A stretch of 64,000 bases of DNA from Glycine soja (lineage: Eukaryota > Streptophyta > Magnoliopsida > Fabales > Fabaceae). The DNA lies in assembly GCF_004193775.1 (NCBI RefSeq), contig NC_041019.1, positions 17,827,020 through 17,891,019 on the forward strand. The letters are read 5' to 3'. Under the pieces are notes generated by a model. It saw only the letters and a program-made list of their open reading frames with translations, was not told the origin of the DNA and ran no database searches. This document shows positions 22,065-32,667 of the stretch, one piece after another. Each line of letters starts with the position of its first letter. Position 1 is the stretch's first letter. Both the position numbers and the translations under genes were made by a program.

Positions 22065-23891
22065 CTTAAATCACAACAAACCCCTCACAACCCCACTTAC
22101 CAATATTCCCCACACCAACGAAGCTATTCAGCCAACATCGAAAACCCTCCCAATTCAACGCCCGTCCAGCAAAGATTGCCCGCTCATCCACAAAGGCCTC
22201 CCCCACAAAACTCGTTTCCCACACAATCTCGTCCCACTGGCAACACCAATCCCAGCACAAGCACCAATTCGGGAAGGAATTTTCCAGCAAAGAAGCCTGT
22301 AGAATTCACCCTGATCCTGACACCATATGTTGACCTACTACCATCCTTTATCACTAACCAAATGGTGGTGGTGAACCCCGGGAAGATCTACCAATCTGCC
22401 TTCCCTCGATAGTACAACCCCAATGCAACCTGCGCATATCACGAGAGTGTCCCGGGGCATTCAATAGACCAATGTGTGGCCTTCAAACACAAGCTCCAGA
22501 GTTTGATTAACGCGGGGTGGCTGACATTTCAAGAGGACAACCTGAATGTAAGGACAAATCCTATTGCCAGTCATGGGGGATCAGCGGTTAATGTGGTAGA
22601 GGAGTGTGGACCTCACGGGTTGAAGCAGATGGAACACATGTTAACATCTAAGAGGTTCATATTGGAAGTGCTGCACAAAGCGGCCATGATTTGCCCTGAT
22701 GAGGACAAGGGAGATTCTTGTTTGATACACCCAGGGGCACCGCACGATGTGGAGACATGCCCGACAGCAGAGGAGCTGCTACAGGGGATGATGGACAAAG
22801 GCCTAATTGAAGTTTGTGGCGCAAGAAAGGGGGAAGGAGATGTGTGCATGCAATCGATTGATAAGAGCCCGAGCAAACCAAAGCCATTGGTGACCCACTT
22901 CACTAGAGATGTTGCCACAAAAAATCCCCGAGGTTTTCAGCCTGTCCCAGTTGAGAAGCCTACCCCTTTCCCCTACAAGAATGACAAGGTGGTGCCTTGG
23001 AGGTACGCCACAGAAGGGCCCGACAGAAAGAAGGATGCGTCCATCGTGCACGTTAATGGTGATCTATCCTCCATTAAGGTCACTAACATCTCTAGCATGA
23101 GCGGCATGACTCGTAGCAAGCGAATCTTTGCAACACCCAAGCCACCAGTGCGATCCAAGGACCCAAAGGGGAAGGCAAAGGCGGGCGTGGAAGAGAGCGA
23201 TAAGGCGGGCCCGATTTCGGATGACGAGGTCTTGATTGGAAGGTTTTCCAAGGAAGAATATGACTTCAACAAAAAGGGAATATCCGCTGAAGAAGCAAAT
23301 GAGTTCCTGCGAATCATCCAACCGAGCGAGTTTAAGGTGATTGAAGAACTAAATAAAACCCCAACTAGGATCTCTATGTTGGGACTGCTTATGAACTTTG
23401 AGTTTCATCAGGCGCTATTGGTCAAGATTTTGAACGAAGCCCATGTAGCACAAGACATATCTGTGGAGGGTTTCGGGGGCATAATCAACAACATCACGGC
23501 CAACAATTACCTCACATTCGCCAATGAAGAAATACCTATCGAGAGCCGGGGGCACAACAGAGCCTTGCACATATCCGTCAAATGTTTGGACCACATAGTG
23601 GACAAAGTGCTTATTAACAACGGGTCTTCCCTCAATGTCATGCCCAAGGCTACTTTGGACAAGCTATCTTTTAATGCATCACACCTAAGGCCAAGCTCCA
23701 TGATACTGTGGGTTTTTTACAGCAGTCGTTGGGATGTAAGGGGGGCGATTGATCTCCCAATTCAAATCGGACCCCACGTATGCAAAATTACCTTCCAAGT
23801 GATGGACATAAATCCGGCCTACAGCTGCTTATTAGGCTGGCCTTGGATTCATTCAGTTGGGTGGTCCCTTCAACACTGCACCAGAAGTTGA
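22065..23891 (+). pseudogene. gag C-terminus and aspartic protease
   Basis: After a stop-rich Pro/Thr linker (22065-22475), the longest open stretch (22476-23891, 471 codons) starts in a His/Cys region (GHSIDQCVAFKHKLQSLINAGWL). A second Cys/His patch lies at CLIHPGAPHDVETC. The retroviral-type protease follows at about 23570-23880, with VLINNGSSLNVMP and CLLGWPWIH near its end. The catalytic position usually reads D-N-G-S in this lineage; here the codon at 23616-23618 is AAC (Asn), which would inactivate it. The reading shifts after 23880. Confidence 0.8.
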
Positions 23892-23944
23892 AATTTGTGG
23901 TTGAGGGGCATTTGATTATAGTCTTGGGAGAATAAGACATTCTT

Positions 23945-24480
23945 GTGAGTTGTCCTTCTTCTATGCCTTATGTGAAGGCCACGGAGGAGTCCTTGGAAAC
24001 GTCCTTTCAGACATTGGAAGTGGTGAGCAATGCTTATGTCGAGTCTCCCCCGGTACAACCACATTCATCTGGGGCCGCATTAATGGTAGCTCGGGTGATG
24101 TTGGGGCATGGATATGAGCCCAGAATGGGTTTGGGCCGGAATGGCAATGGCATAATGAATTTGGTAGAGTTCATAGGGAACCTCGGAAGGTTCGGACTGG
24201 GATATGAGCCTACACGTGCCAACGTGAGGAGGATTGCCCTAGAAAGGAGGGGAAGAAGCATGGGCCAGTCGCAAGGGCTGCAAGTGAAAGTGGTTCCCTT
24301 GTGTCACATCGACAAAAGCTTTGTCAGCGCGAGTTGGATGTGCGAAGGAAGGGTCACCATGATACATGAAGAAACCCCTCAAGAGAAACCAAATTGGGTA
24401 CGACCGTGTCCTCCGGATTTCGAATTGAGGAACTGGCGAATCGTCAAACAACCCGAGATTTTCGTGGCAAACTCAATGTA
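23945..24480 (+). pseudogene. G-patch-like domain after the protease
   Basis: One open stretch of 178 codons. It contains ARVMLGHGYEPRMGLGRNGNG and a second glycine-rich GRFGLGYEPT, matching the glycine pattern of a G-patch, an RNA-binding or helicase-partner motif found between protease and RT in several Tat elements. It ends with WRIVKQPEIF. The terminal TAA (24479-24481) overlaps the 5' splice site of the intron that follows, so in spliced RNA the reading continues into the RT exon. Confidence 0.72.
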
Positions 24481-24654
24481 ATTCGTTAGTTCTAACCCTA
24501 TTGTTGGGCCTAGGCTTTAGGGTTTTCTCCCTGTTTGGGCATGTCTTTTGTTACCACAAAATTATAAATATACAATCCTTCTTCATTTGTTCTTTCACTT
24601 TCGTCTATTTTCATTCTTCTGCATATTTATTTTTGTTGCGATTAAATGGTACAG
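24478..24654 (+). other. Ogre-type intron between protease/G-patch and RT
   Basis: The 177-base intron runs GTAATTC ... GGTACAG, is T-rich, and its removal joins the G-patch frame to the acidic exon at 24655 without a stop until 24752. An intron at this place is a reported feature of Ogre elements. Confidence 0.75.
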
Positions 24655-26382
24655 ATCCAACAATGAATCTTGCGAAGGTAATGATACCGAGGACCCAGAC
24701 ATTGATTTTGAGCAACTGGTAAATCAATCTGAGGAAGGAGAAGATGAGGATTAGGGGCTTCCCCCAGAGCTAAAAAGAATGGTCAAACAAGAAGACAGGG
24801 AAGTGAAGCCACACCAAGAAGAAACGAAGATTGTAAACTTAGGCGTTGGCGAAGAAAGAAATGAGGTCAAGGTTGGCACGGGCATGTCCACAAATATCTG
24901 GGATGAATTGGTGGCTCTACTACGAGACTACCAAGACATCTTCGCTTGGTCATACAAAGATATGCCTGGCTTGAGTCCCAACATCGTACAACATAGATTA
25001 CCTCTGAATCCCGAGTGTTCCCCAGTAAAGCAAAAGCTGAAGAGGATGAAGCCTGAGATATCCTTGAAGATAAAAGAAGAGGTCAAATAGCAATTTGATG
25101 TTGGCTTCTTGGTTATTGCTCGATACCTGGAATGGGTCGCCAACATCGTGCCAGTCGCAAAGAAGGATGGGAAGGTGCGAATTTGCATGGACTATCGGGA
25201 TCTAAACCAAGCTAGTCCAAAGGATAACTTTCCTTTACTGCACATCGATATGCTCGTAGATAACACGGCCAATTTTGCCTTATTTTCTTCCATGGACGGG
25301 TTCTCGAGCTATAACCAAATAAAGATGGCACTGGAAGACATGGAGAAGAAGACCTTTGTTACCCTATGAGGAGCTTTCTACTACAAAGTGATGTCCTTTG
25401 GGCTTAAGAACGCTAGGGCAACTTACCAGCGGGCTATGGTAGCATTATTCCACAACATGATGTACAAAGAAATTGAGGTCTACGTGGATGATATGATTGT
25501 CAAGTCTAAGACCGAGGAGGAAAACCTTGTCAACTTATGAAAGTTGTTCAAGAGGCTGCGTAAGTACTGATTAAGGTTGAATCCCGCAAAGTGCACTTTC
25601 GAGGTCAAGTCGGGAAAGTTGCTCGGTGTTATCATGAGCCAAAAAAGGATAGAGGTAGACCCAGACAAGGTGAAGGCCATCCTCGAAATGCCTGAGCTAC
25701 GAACCGGGAAGCAGGTCTGAGGTTTCCTAGGACGTTTGAACTACATAGCGAGGTTCATCTCACAACTGACCACCACTTGTGAGCCTCTCTTCTAGCTATT
25801 GCATAAGAACCAGTCTGTCCAATGGGATGACGACTGCCAAGTGACGTTCGGAAGGATTAAGCGGTGCCTTATGAATCCTCCTATGCTTGTGCCACCAGTG
25901 CCCGAAAGACCCTTTATCCTATATATGACGATGTTGGATGAGTCGATGGGGTGTATGTTGGGACAGCATGACGAGTCCGGAAAGAGGGAATGAGTCGTCT
26001 ATTACTTAAGCAAGAAGTTCACGGTGTGTGAAATGAACTACTCTTTGCTCGAAAGGATATGTTATGCCTTAGTATGGGCAGCCCACCGTCTAAGGTAGTA
26101 CATGTTGAACTACACCACTTGGTTGGTGTCCAAAATGGACCCAGTCAAGTACATCTTTGAAAAACCTGCTCTCACTGGACGGATCGCTTGGTGGCAGGTT
26201 CTGCTGTCAGAATTTGACATTGTTCATGTCACTCAAAAGGCGATAAAGGGGAGTGCCTTGGTAGATTACCTGGCTCAACAACCCATCAATGACTATCAGC
26301 CTATGCATCCAGAATTCCCGAATGAGGACATCATGACCTTGTTCGAGGAGGAAGTAGAGGATGAATATAGGACAAATGGATT
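24655..26382 (+). pseudogene. Reverse transcriptase and first RNase H of the Ogre-like element
   Basis: An acidic N-terminal leader is followed by WDELVALLRDYQDIFAWSYKDMPGL (about 24900), then RT motifs VAKKDGKVRICMDYRDLN (about 25150), SSMDGFSSYNQI (about 25290), MSFGLKNARATYQRAM (about 25390) and YVDD (25481-25492). The connection and RNase H follow: LRLNPAKCTF, GFLGRLNYIARFI, YYLSKKFTVCEMNYSLLER. At least nine in-frame stops lie between 24752 and 26100. Most replace CGA, CAG or TGG codons judged by their context, as C-to-T changes would. The catalytic YVDD is kept. Confidence 0.87.
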
Positions 26383-26985
26383 GTGTGGTTTGACGGCGCG
26401 TCTAACGCACTAGGCCATGGAGTTGGCACGATTTTGGTTACCCCTGACGATCAATGTATACCCTTCATGACTAGGTTGGGTTTTGACTACACGAACAACA
26501 TGGTTGAGTATAAGGCGTGTGCCCTTGGGATCCATGTGGCAGTTGACTTCAAGGTCAAGTTGCTCAAGGTATATGGGGACTCAGCCTTGGTAATCCACCA
26601 GTTGAGAGGAGAATGGGAGACCAAGGATCATAAGTTGATACCCTACCAAGCCTACATCCAGAAATTGATAGAGTTCTTCGATGACATATCCTTTCATCAC
26701 ATTCCTAGATAAGAGAATTAGATGGCCAATGCCCTTGCCACTCTAGCGTCCATGTTCCAACTCACCCCGCACAGGGATTTGTCATACATTGAATTTAGAT
26801 GTCGCAGCAAGCCTGCACACTGCTGCTTGATAGAAGAAGAGCAAGATGGTAAACCTTGGTACTTCGATATCAAACGATACATTGAAGACAAAGAGTACCC
26901 ACGGGAGGCCTCTGACAACGACAAGAGAATAATGCGAAGGTTGGCAGTTAGCTTTTTCCTAAGTGGATGCCAGAGAGGCTGAGTA
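26383..26985 (+). pseudogene. Second (archaeal-like) RNase H of the Tat lineage
   Basis: The block WFDGASNALGHGVGTILVTP, VEYKACALGIHVAV, VYGDSALVIHQLRGEW and ANALATLASMF is a complete RNase H fold of the type acquired additionally by Tat elements. D (WFDGA), E (VEYKA) and D (YGDSAL) are present. The last acidic residue, usually ADALATL, is Asn here. Two stops occur at about 26711-26721. A stretch toward integrase follows, and a small deletion near 26960 joins FFLSG to the motif CQRG. Confidence 0.82.
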
Positions 26986-28051
26986 AATGCTAGTAGAAAT
27001 GCATGAGGGATCCTTTGGAACACATGCCAACGGGCATGCCATGGCCCGAAAGATTCTGAGGGTAGGGTATTATTGGCTCACTGTGGAAAATGATTGTTGC
27101 ATCCATGTGAGGAAGAGCCACAAGTGCTAGGCCTTCGCCGGTAATGCTAATGCTCCACCCATACCTTTAAACGTCTTGGCAGCGCCTTGGCCATTCTCTA
27201 TGTGGGGTATAGACGTGATTGGAGATATTGAGCCCAAAGCTTTGAATGTGCATTGCTTCATTTTGGTTTCCATTGACTACTTCACCAAATGGATCGAAGT
27301 GGCTTCGTACGCCAATGTGACTAGTAGTGTGGTGGTTAGGTTCATCAAGAAAGAGATAATTTGCCGGTATGGGTTGCCTAGGAAGATTATCACTGATAAT
27401 GCCACAATCTGAACAATAAAATGATGAAGGAAATGTGTGAGGATTTCAAGATCCAACACCACAATTCTACTCCTTACAGGCCCAAGATGAATGGGGTAGT
27501 TGAGGCTGTTAATAAGAATGTCAAGAAAATAGTCCAGAAGATGACCGTGTCATACAAAGATTGGCACGAGATGCTCCCCTTTGCACTGCATGGTTATCGA
27601 ACTTCGGTGCGCACATCAACTGGGGCAACCTCTTTCTCTTTGGTGTATGGGATGGAGGTTGTGCTTCCATTTGAAGCAGAGGTTCCTTCTTTGAGAATTC
27701 TAGCCGAATCAGGGTTGGAGGAATCGGAATGGGCCCAAAATCGCTTTGATCAGTTGAATCTTATAGAAGGTAAGAGGTTAGCCGCCATATGAGCCATGGA
27801 CGACTGTATCAAATCCGAGTGAAGAAAACTTTTGAAAAGAAGGTGCGCCTGTGCAAGTTCAACGAGGGAGATCTTGTCTTGAAGAAAGTATCACAAGCTC
27901 AAAAAGACCACAGGGGGAAGTGGGCTCCGACTTATGAAGGACCTTTTGTTGTGAAGAAGGCACTTTCAGGAAGGGCATTGTTGCTTGCCAGCATGGATGA
28001 TGAAGAATTGCCTTTGCCCGTGAATTCCGATATCATCAAATGATATTATGC
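26986..28051 (+). pseudogene. Integrase of the Ogre-like element
   Basis: The zinc-binding N-domain is damaged (26990-27170). The core has WPFSMWGIDVIGDIEPKAL (first Asp, about 27190-27250), DYFTKWIEV, IITDNATI (second Asp, about 27390) and MNGVVEAVNK (Glu, about 27500). The DWHEMLPFALHGYRTSVRTSTGATSF block and a C-terminal domain with KWAPTYEGPFVVKKALSGRALLL follow. The end lies at about 28043-28051. A shift at 27412-27421 and another at 27790 break the frame. Confidence 0.87.
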
Positions 28052-28635
28052 ATAACGCCTAGGGTGGCTAAAAGGTTCAATACATGATTGTTCTCCAAGA
28101 ACTCATTGTGATCTCCAAAATCTTAAAATCCTTTGTAAACCATGGTCGAAATAATTAATAAATGTGGATTAATGATTTGCATCTTAACCTCATGTGTTGT
28201 GTCTTTTACTTCTTAAGAACATACACTCTCGATCTTGCCCACTGAATTCGAAGCCATTTGGCCCGATCAACGGGGTGCCATAAGCGTTTAAGTAAAATTG
28301 AACACGATAACACCTATTTAATTGTTGCACTTAAGCATCCAAATCATAAGCATGCATGCATTCACATCTTATCATCCTGCGAATCGAATGATGAATAAAG
28401 AGTCATTTTGAGTGATGGTCAATACCACACCAAATTGAGACAAGGGTAAGTGAAAGGTAATGCAGACATTTTGTGGTATTATTTCGTATTTAGGCATAGA
28501 AATCTAAGTTTTGTCTTGGATGCAAAAATGTATGAATTACATGAATACGAGAGCATGATTGCTTGGATTTAGACTAATATTTGAACTTGTTACACCATGA
28601 TGGGCACCTTGCATCTAGGTAGCTAAAATTCTTTT

Positions 28636-28691
<56 letters not shown>

Positions 28692-28858
28692 CGTATGCAC
28701 CAATGTATGATTGTTTTCTAATTGCACGGTGACACTTGCTTTTGATGAAAAGAAATATGCACCATTCAAATTTGATTGGCTTTTGTTGTGTTTTAGATAA
28801 ATGAAATGATGGTTGGTGTTTCATGCAAACTAACTTTGTGAATGTGTCCTCGCAGGAA
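28052..28858 (+). other. Spacer between integrase and accessory ORF, with an (AT)n tract
   Basis: No coding homology. An (AT)n microsatellite occupies 28638-28690. TGTCCTCGCAG just before 28857 resembles a 3' splice site directly upstream of the accessory ORF start. Confidence 0.6.
28638..28690. repeat. (AT)n microsatellite, 53 bp
   Basis: Perfect dinucleotide run by reading. Confidence 0.97.
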
Positions 28859-30079
28859 ATGGCTCCAAAGAAGCTTCCAGCTAAGAAGGCAAGGAAAGAT
28901 GCCACTGGAGAAGGTTCTAGTACGGCCCCACAAGTAGACATGGAGTTTGACGGACATCGATTCTGAAGTGAGGAACGCTAGCGCCGTTTTAAGGCAAATA
29001 AGGGTTGGTCGTTCCTTAAGGAGAGTCAGGTCCAGTTGAGGGAAGGAGAGTATGCTGAATTCCAGGAGGAAATTGCCAAGAGGCAATGGACTCAACTTAC
29101 GCCACCCATGGCTAAGTATGATCCAGAAATATTCATGGAGTTCTTTGCCAATGCATTGCCCACGAAGGAGGGATTCAGGGACAAGCGCTCCTGGGTGTGG
29201 GGCCAATGGATCCCCTTTGATGTGGATGCCATTAATCAGTTCCTGGGGCATCCGTTGATCCTGGAAGAGGGGCAATGATGCGAGTTTAGTCAGAGGAGGA
29301 CCCAGGCCTCAGGATTTGATGAGGAGGCCATAGGCCAGCTACTATGCGTTCCAGGATAGGACTTCGCACAGAGTGTGCCAGGGAGACGGGTGAGGATCAT
29401 GCGCACTAGCATGACCACCTTGACATAGATCTGGATGACATTGATGCTTAGCAACATCCTCCCCAGCGATCATAATTCTGACCTTCCCCTGCCGAAGTGC
29501 CAGTTGGTCTATGCCATCTTGACTCAGGTGAGTGTTCATGTGGCCCAATTGATCTCAGATATCATCTATCAATTCGCAAGGATCACGCCTCCCAGACACC
29601 CAGTGGACCCAGAGAAGTCCAACAGAGCACTGGGGTTTCTAGCCTTGATCATGGGCCTTTGCCAGTTTTATGGGGTGCCGATGAATCCCACAAAGCTTAT
29701 CCGGCCTCCCATTAATAGGGCCTTTATAGAAAAATATTGCATGCCAAGGCAGGCACAATAGTAAGGTTAGGCCCAGCAGCAGCAAGAAGAGGACTAGCAG
29801 CAGCCAGCCGCAGATGCACCGCCGCCACCTTTACAGCAACCACCATCTTTGGAGTCTATCTTTGTTCACCTGCGAAGGATGAAGCTCCAAATGCACACAT
29901 ATATGCAGCATATGACTGACCAGCAGGCAGCTAATCATAGGGGTCAGGTGTAGCTGAATGAGAGCTTCTACCAGTACACCCTACACCAGTAGATCCAGGA
30001 ACCTAGCCCCTTCCTGTGGCCTACCCCCGAGCAGTTCGAGGCCATAGTTGCATGGCCTGGAGATAGGCCCAATTTTTAG
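28859..30079 (+). pseudogene. Accessory ORF: putative plant transposon protein domain
   Basis: In the sense of transcription, about 800 bases after integrase, a reading starts MAPKKLPAKKARKD at ATG 28859. It continues through KGWSFLKESQVQLREGEYAEFQEEIAKRQW, FDPEIFMEFF-like sequence and WVWGQWIPFDVDAINQFLGHPLI, then SNILPSDHNSDLPLPKCQLVYAIL and ALGFLALIMGLCQFYGVP. A Gln/Pro-rich tail ends near 30079. This matches the plant-specific domain annotated as putative plant transposon protein, common in legume gypsy elements and of unknown function. At least six stops are present (for example at about 28963 and 29275). A splice acceptor-like site before the ATG suggests expression from a spliced RNA. 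Confidence 0.72.
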
Positions 30080-31839
30080 ACAGGGGTAGGACCCATAGGG
30101 ATGATGACATGGCTGATGTGATGGACTTCTTTCTTTGAGTAGACAAAATCGCTTGGCCAGGATCGCCTAAAACTGTGAACTCATACTTATTTTGTTTTTA
30201 TCACTTTCATTGTTTGTTTGTTATCTCATTGTGATAAAACTGGACTCTATGTTATCACTTTCAGTTTTTGTTTGTTATCTCATTGTGATGAAACTTTATC
30301 GCTTCTAGCATGTTGTCATACTATTGCACTGTGATGGTTTGTCTGAAGCAAGAAAACTAAGCAAAAAAAAAAAAGGGGGTTTTGTGTATGGTTTCTTTTT
30401 GTTCACATGCCTTTTGTTCCTTTGATAAGTGTAATCTTGGGTAACAACTTTGCCTAGGTTACAAAAATTTTCTATAAAAGAACTAAAAAAAACTAACTAA
30501 AAAGAAAAAGAAAACTAAAAAATCGACATGCTTGTGGAAATAGAAATGATCGCCAATTTTCTTTGGAAAATTCACGGGTCGAAACACAAAAAGTTTTTGA
30601 AAAATAAAAGAAATGTGCACCTAGAGAGTGAACGCAATGAAAGATTTTCCCGAATGCCAAATGGAATTGGATGTTTGTATGAATTGATAAAAAAAGAGCA
30701 ATCTTTGAAACACTGGTTTGATTTGAATGGGGAAACAAACCCTAAGCCTTAGTGTTTGCATGGCCACGAAGCCTTATGTTTGAGTGTCCACATGGATGTG
30801 TGCTGTGATTAAAGTCTACATGAATTTCTAATCATCATGATATGCATTTCATGGAAATGATTTGGGCATTCCTTCATTTCTGAGCCATTTGCTAAACAGA
30901 CATCCCGACATAAAACATGTCTGCCATTTGTAGGCCTTTTGAGCCATTTGCTAAACAGATATCCCGACATAAATCATGTCCCACCATTTGTAGGCCTTTT
31001 GAGCCAAACATCAACTTTTTGGCCCTAACCTAGACCTAGGATGGAAATTTCCAACCTTACCCTAGGAAGAGATAACAAAAGGATCTTCCAAGAGAAGCGT
31101 CTCTTACCTTGGGTTAGAGATGTTCGTCAAAAGAAAAGAAAAAGAGAAAAAAGAAAGATAAAAAGAAAGAAATAAATAAATAAAAAAGAGAAAGAAAAGA
31201 ATAAATCAATCAAAAATTGAAGAAAAACAAAAGGAAATAAAAACAAGAAAAAGGGTTTCTTTGGACCACCAGACAATGTCTGAACAATATGCAGAATTGT
31301 CGAAAGAAAAAATATAAAAGGAGAACAATAGTAACTTGGAAAACCTGAGGGAGGTGTAAAGCAATCACCTACTTTAATTAAAAAAACCAAATCTGTGTCC
31401 GCTCTTGTTCCGCACCAAACCAAATAGAAAATGAAACAAAAAGGGCAAAGCTCGAACAACCAAAGCCAAATTTCCTACCAAAATCCAACCTTACAAAGTT
31501 CTATTGATCCATGATGATTGCACATATTATCTTTGATTTGATGGGAAATGACTTGCAAAGTCCATTTATCACATATCTATGGTTTGGAGTTAAGATGAAA
31601 CACTTGCCTGTGTGAGACTTTATACACCTTGAGTGGTTTTCCTCTATTCGGTCGAACCCAATGTTTCTTCTAATGCTCTTTTAGAAATGAAATTCTAATA
31701 TCTTAAATCTTATTTGTGGTTATGAGAAATTCTATCTACATGCTTTCCTTCCCCAGTAGTCACGTTTTTCTTCAAAAAATATATGTTGTTTTGATCAATT
31801 TGGGGGGTTTGTTTCTTTGCTAAGCATGTTCACATTTCA
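30080..31839 (+). other. Untranslated A-rich 3' region of the Ogre-like element
   Basis: No gene is recognised. It includes an A-run followed by GGGGG near 30365, a 59-60-bp duplication keyed by GAGCCATTTGCTAAACAGA at 30882 and 30941, and a long purine-rich AAAGAAA tract at 31125-31260. Confidence 0.6.
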
Positions 31840-32520
31840 GTGAAAGACTTTCAAGACTATCAAAGTCTTCTTTATTTTTCAAAGACCATCAGAGTCTTTT
31901 GTCTTGCAGAGACAATCAAGGTCATCTGCTCCTTTTCTTTTCCAAGACTATCATAGTTTGTTGTCTTGCAAAGACAATCAAGGTCATCTGCTCCTTTACT
32001 TTTTCAAGACTATCATAGTTTGTTGTCTTGTAGAGACAATCAAGGCCATCTGCTCCTTTATTTTTCAAGGACTATCATAGTCTTTTTTCTTGCAGAGACA
32101 ATCAAGGTCATCTGCTTCTTTACATTTTTAAAGACTATCAGAGTCTTTTTTTCAAGACTATCACAGTCTTCTTTACTTTTCCAACACTATCAGAGTCTGT
32201 TGTCTTGTAGAGACTATCAATGTCTTCTGCTCTTTACATTTTCAAAGACTATCAGAGTCTTTTGTTTCAAAGACTATTAGAGTCTTTTGTCTTCAAGACT
32301 ATCACAGTTTTCTTTACATGTCAAAGACTTCAATGTCTTTTGTCAAGACTATCACAGTCTTCTTTACTTTTCCAAGACTATCAAAGTCTGTTGTCTTGCA
32401 GGGACTATCAATGTCTTCTGCTCTTTGCATTTTCAAAGACTATCAGAGTCTTTTGTCGAGACTTTAATGTCTCCTTTACTTTTCAAGACTTCAAGGTCTT
32501 TTGTTTGATGTACCTAATAC
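31840..32520 (+). repeat. Hairpin-rich tandem array in the gypsy 3' UTR
   Basis: About 20 copies of an imperfect palindrome AAGACTATCANAGTCTT alternate with GTCTTGCAGAGACAATCAAGG and TCTGCTCCTTTACTTTTC spacers. Higher-order units of about 60-75 bp are visible. Such hypervariable arrays between pol and the 3' LTR are known for Ogre/Tat elements and can seed satellites. Confidence 0.85.
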
Positions 32521-32650
32521 CTCTTACATTCTTTCTTCTGACAGGTTTCACTACTTGGGTTTCTGCTAGTGGCCGGTCGGATGGCAAGATCGCTAGGATG
32601 AAATTAGTGTCCTTATTTTTACTTACCTTTTCATTTTCAATAAAAAGATA

Positions 32651-32667
32651 AGTAAAGAGGGGCAACT
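32651..32667 (+). other. Polypurine tract before the 3' LTR
   Basis: AGTAAAGAGGGGCAAC lies directly before the TGTTAGACC start of the 3' LTR at 32668. Confidence 0.75.

Noticed and set aside
31840..32520. CRISPR-like array
   Set aside because: Spacers are themselves repeated, the setting is a plant retroelement 3' UTR, and no cas gene exists.
31966..32651. ORFs of 104-143 codons over the hairpin array
   Set aside because: Repetitive translation of the palindromic units; not a protein family.
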